Of a stretch of 6,112 nt of DNA, positions 4,958-6,112 are shown one piece after another. The notes under the pieces were generated by a model. The model saw only the letters and a list, made by a program, of their open reading frames with translations, searched no databases and was not told the DNA's origin. How positions within the stretch are numbered: position 1 is the first letter of the stretch; each line of letters starts with the position of its first letter. The DNA lies in assembly GCA_029880665.1 (NCBI GenBank), contig JAOUNZ010000065.1, positions 1 to 6,112 of the forward strand, given 5' to 3'. The stretch is from Candidatus Nitrosopumilus sp. (GTDB lineage: Archaea > Thermoproteota > Nitrososphaeria > Nitrososphaerales > Nitrosopumilaceae). The translations under genes and the position numbers were made by a program.

Positions 4958-5934
4958 GACTCTTCAAGCAGTCTTGATGCTGATTTGGCAAAATATGTCA
5001 CTATCATGTCTGCCCCTGCTCTTTTAATTGAATATAGTATCTCTTCTGTGATGTCTCTCTCATTTACGTATCCCAATTGTGACGCTGCTTTTACCAAAGC
5101 ATATTCTCCAGAAACACTATATGCTGAAACAGGGATGTTGAACCTTCTTCTTGTTTCTGCAATTAGGTCTAAGTATGACAGTGCTGGTTTTATCATTACA
5201 ATATCTACCCCTTCGTTGATGTCTGTTTCAACTTCCATCATTGCCTCTCTTGAATTTGTGTATGGAACTTGGTATGTCTTTCTATCCCCAAATCTAGGAG
5301 CACATTCGGCAGCATCTCTGAATGGTGAATAAAAATTTGATCGATGTTTTGCTGAATGTGACATTATTGAAACATCTGTAAATCCTTCTTCATCAAGGGC
5401 TTTTCTTATTGCGGCGACTTGTCCATCCATCATCGCTGATGGTGAGACTGTATCCACCCCTGCTTTTGCTTGGCTTACTGCAATCTTTGCAAGCGTATCT
5501 AAACTAGTATCATTATCTATCTTATTTCCTTGAATAATCCCACAATGCCCTGTTGATGTAAACTGACATAGACACACATCTGCCATTATTACTATCTTGT
5601 CACCAAAGTTTTTCCTAATCTGAGATATCGCTTTTTGAACAATTCCTTTATCGTCAAATGCAGAAGTTCCTGCTTCATTTTTTAAAGTTGGAATCCCGAA
5701 GAGCATTATTGCAGGAATCCCCAAATTTACAATTCCTTCTACTTCATCATTTACATCGTCAAGTGGGAGTCTTTCAATCTCTGACATTGATTTAATCTTG
5801 ACTCTGTTTTTTAGATCCTCTTGAACAAAAACTGGACATATGAAATCTTTTGAAGATAGCGTTGTTTGCTGAACCAACTCCCTCATTTTATCTGATATCC
5901 TTAATCTTCTAAGACGTCTAACAGGAAATGACAT
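4954..5934 (-). CDS. hemB: Porphobilinogen synthase (5-aminolevulinate dehydratase)
   Basis: A cytoplasmic enzyme that joins two 5-aminolevulinate molecules into porphobilinogen, the pyrrole unit of haem, sirohaem and cobamides. The 326 residues match the family's usual length. Visible marks: the N-terminal arm FPVRRLRRLR (3-12); the zinc site C121, C123, C131 in DVCLCQFTSTGHCG, so the cysteine/zinc type rather than the Asp/Mg type; SPSAMMDGQV (164-173); a first active-site lysine K196 in MSHSAKHRSNFYSPFRDAA; and the Schiff-base lysine K249 in DIVMIKPALSYLDLI. The C-terminal GAD-x-IVTYFA is also typical. One small oddity is T128 in STGHCG, where many relatives have His (SHGHCG). hemA ends 30 bases upstream and a 103-residue gene overlaps the stop by ATGA. 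ATG 5934 puts the start just before the conserved arm. Confidence 0.97.
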   Translation of the reverse strand: MSFPVRRLRRLRISDKMRELVQQTTLSSKDFICPVFVQEDLKNRVKIKSMSEIERLPLDDVNDEVEGIVNLGIPAIMLFGIPTLKNEAGTSAFDDKGIVQKAISQIRKNFGDKIVIMADVCLCQFTSTGHCGIIQGNKIDNDTSLDTLAKIAVSQAKAGVDTVSPSAMMDGQVAAIRKALDEEGFTDVSIMSHSAKHRSNFYSPFRDAAECAPRFGDRKTYQVPYTNSREAMMEVETDINEGVDIVMIKPALSYLDLIAETRRRFNIPVSAYSVSGEYALVKAASQLGYVNERDITEEILYSIKRAGADMIVTYFAKSASRLLEES

Positions 5935-5964
5935 GTTGAAATTCTCTTTGGGTAAAATATAATC

Positions 5965-6112
5965 CTAGTCTATGCTGATGTGTTTTTTATAGTCAAACAA
6001 CTTACTTGCAAGCTCAACTACATCCGGATTGCCCTCCTCCGATGCTTTTCTTATGTTGTTCATTGGAGTTGAGACGATGCTTTCCACTACTGCTTTTGTC
6101 ATCTCTTCAATT
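5965..6112 (-). CDS. hemA: Glutamyl-tRNA reductase, C-terminal end only
   Basis: The last 48 residues of a gene cut by the right window edge, ending in a TAG stop at 5965-5967. The fragment (EEMTKAVVESIVSTPMNNIR, then a short charged helix and SKLFDYKKHISID) matches the C-terminal dimerisation domain of glutamyl-tRNA reductase, where a helix of the L/M-T-x-A-I/V-V-x-x-I-L type is followed by a loop containing P and a final helix. The enzyme reduces Glu-tRNA to glutamate-1-semialdehyde, the first committed step of the C5 route to 5-aminolevulinate. Its position directly before hemB (30 bases, same strand) strongly supports the call, which would be weaker from 48 residues alone. The catalytic Cys and NADPH domain are outside the window. 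Confidence 0.78.
   Translation of the reverse strand, partial: IEEMTKAVVESIVSTPMNNIRKASEEGNPDVVELASKLFDYKKHISID

Noticed and set aside
4928..5332. A + strand open frame of 134 codons opposite hemB
   Set aside because: It is antisense to the well-conserved C-terminal half of hemB, including the Schiff-base lysine region; its Ser/Tyr/Leu-rich composition is typical of a shadow frame.
1..6112. Mobile element, CRISPR array or defence island
   Set aside because: No spaced identical repeats, terminal inverted repeats, transposase, integrase, nuclease or Cas-like proteins are seen; the gene content is housekeeping or hypothetical.

Overview
The window looks like chromosomal DNA from an ammonia-oxidising archaeon of the Nitrososphaerota (Thaumarchaeota), close to Nitrosopumilus. 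The evidence is the AT-rich base composition, A/T-ending codons, TATA boxes lying about 25-30 bases before start codons (leaderless or short-leader transcripts), archaeal-style T-tracts at gene ends, a short protein that resembles a thaumarchaeal DUF6659-type family, and an archaeal hemA-hemB order. The lineage is an inference from family resemblance; no marker gene proves it.

Left part (1-1117, + strand). The first gene is unrecognised and probably cut by the left edge, because its frame is open to the edge. A 50-residue small gene (530-682) follows, then a 94-residue protein with two C2H2 zinc fingers (800-1084) that has a well-placed TATA box. These three are spaced apart and look separately transcribed.

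Middle part (1118-3185, - strand). A DUF6659-like protein (2787-3185) lies upstream of a CPA2-type cation/proton antiporter with two C-terminal CBS domains (1118-2743). A 43-base gap separates them and may hold a second promoter. The antiporter has Val-Glu where the family normally has Asp-Asp, Asn-Asp or Gln-Asp.

A 275-base divergent spacer leads to a + strand gene (3461-4600). It encodes a secreted, membrane-anchored protein with a signal peptide, eight TPR units, one transmembrane helix and a short cytoplasmic tail. It converges with the next operon over a 45-base spacer that holds a T-tract for each direction.

Right part (4646-6112, - strand). This is a tetrapyrrole (haem/sirohaem/cobamide precursor) operon, read right to left: the C-terminus of glutamyl-tRNA reductase (hemA, cut by the right edge), porphobilinogen synthase (hemB), and an unrecognised 103-residue protein whose start overlaps the hemB stop as ATGA. 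HemA and HemB are in the C5 pathway from glutamyl-tRNA to porphobilinogen (HemL, between them, is not in the window). The overlap suggests the small protein is made together with HemB.

I saw no tRNA, rRNA, CRISPR array, insertion sequence or phage gene. Most of the window is ordinary archaeal chromosome. The best items for a second look are the antiporter's altered ion-site motif, the hemB-coupled small protein, and the small zinc-finger and 50-residue proteins.
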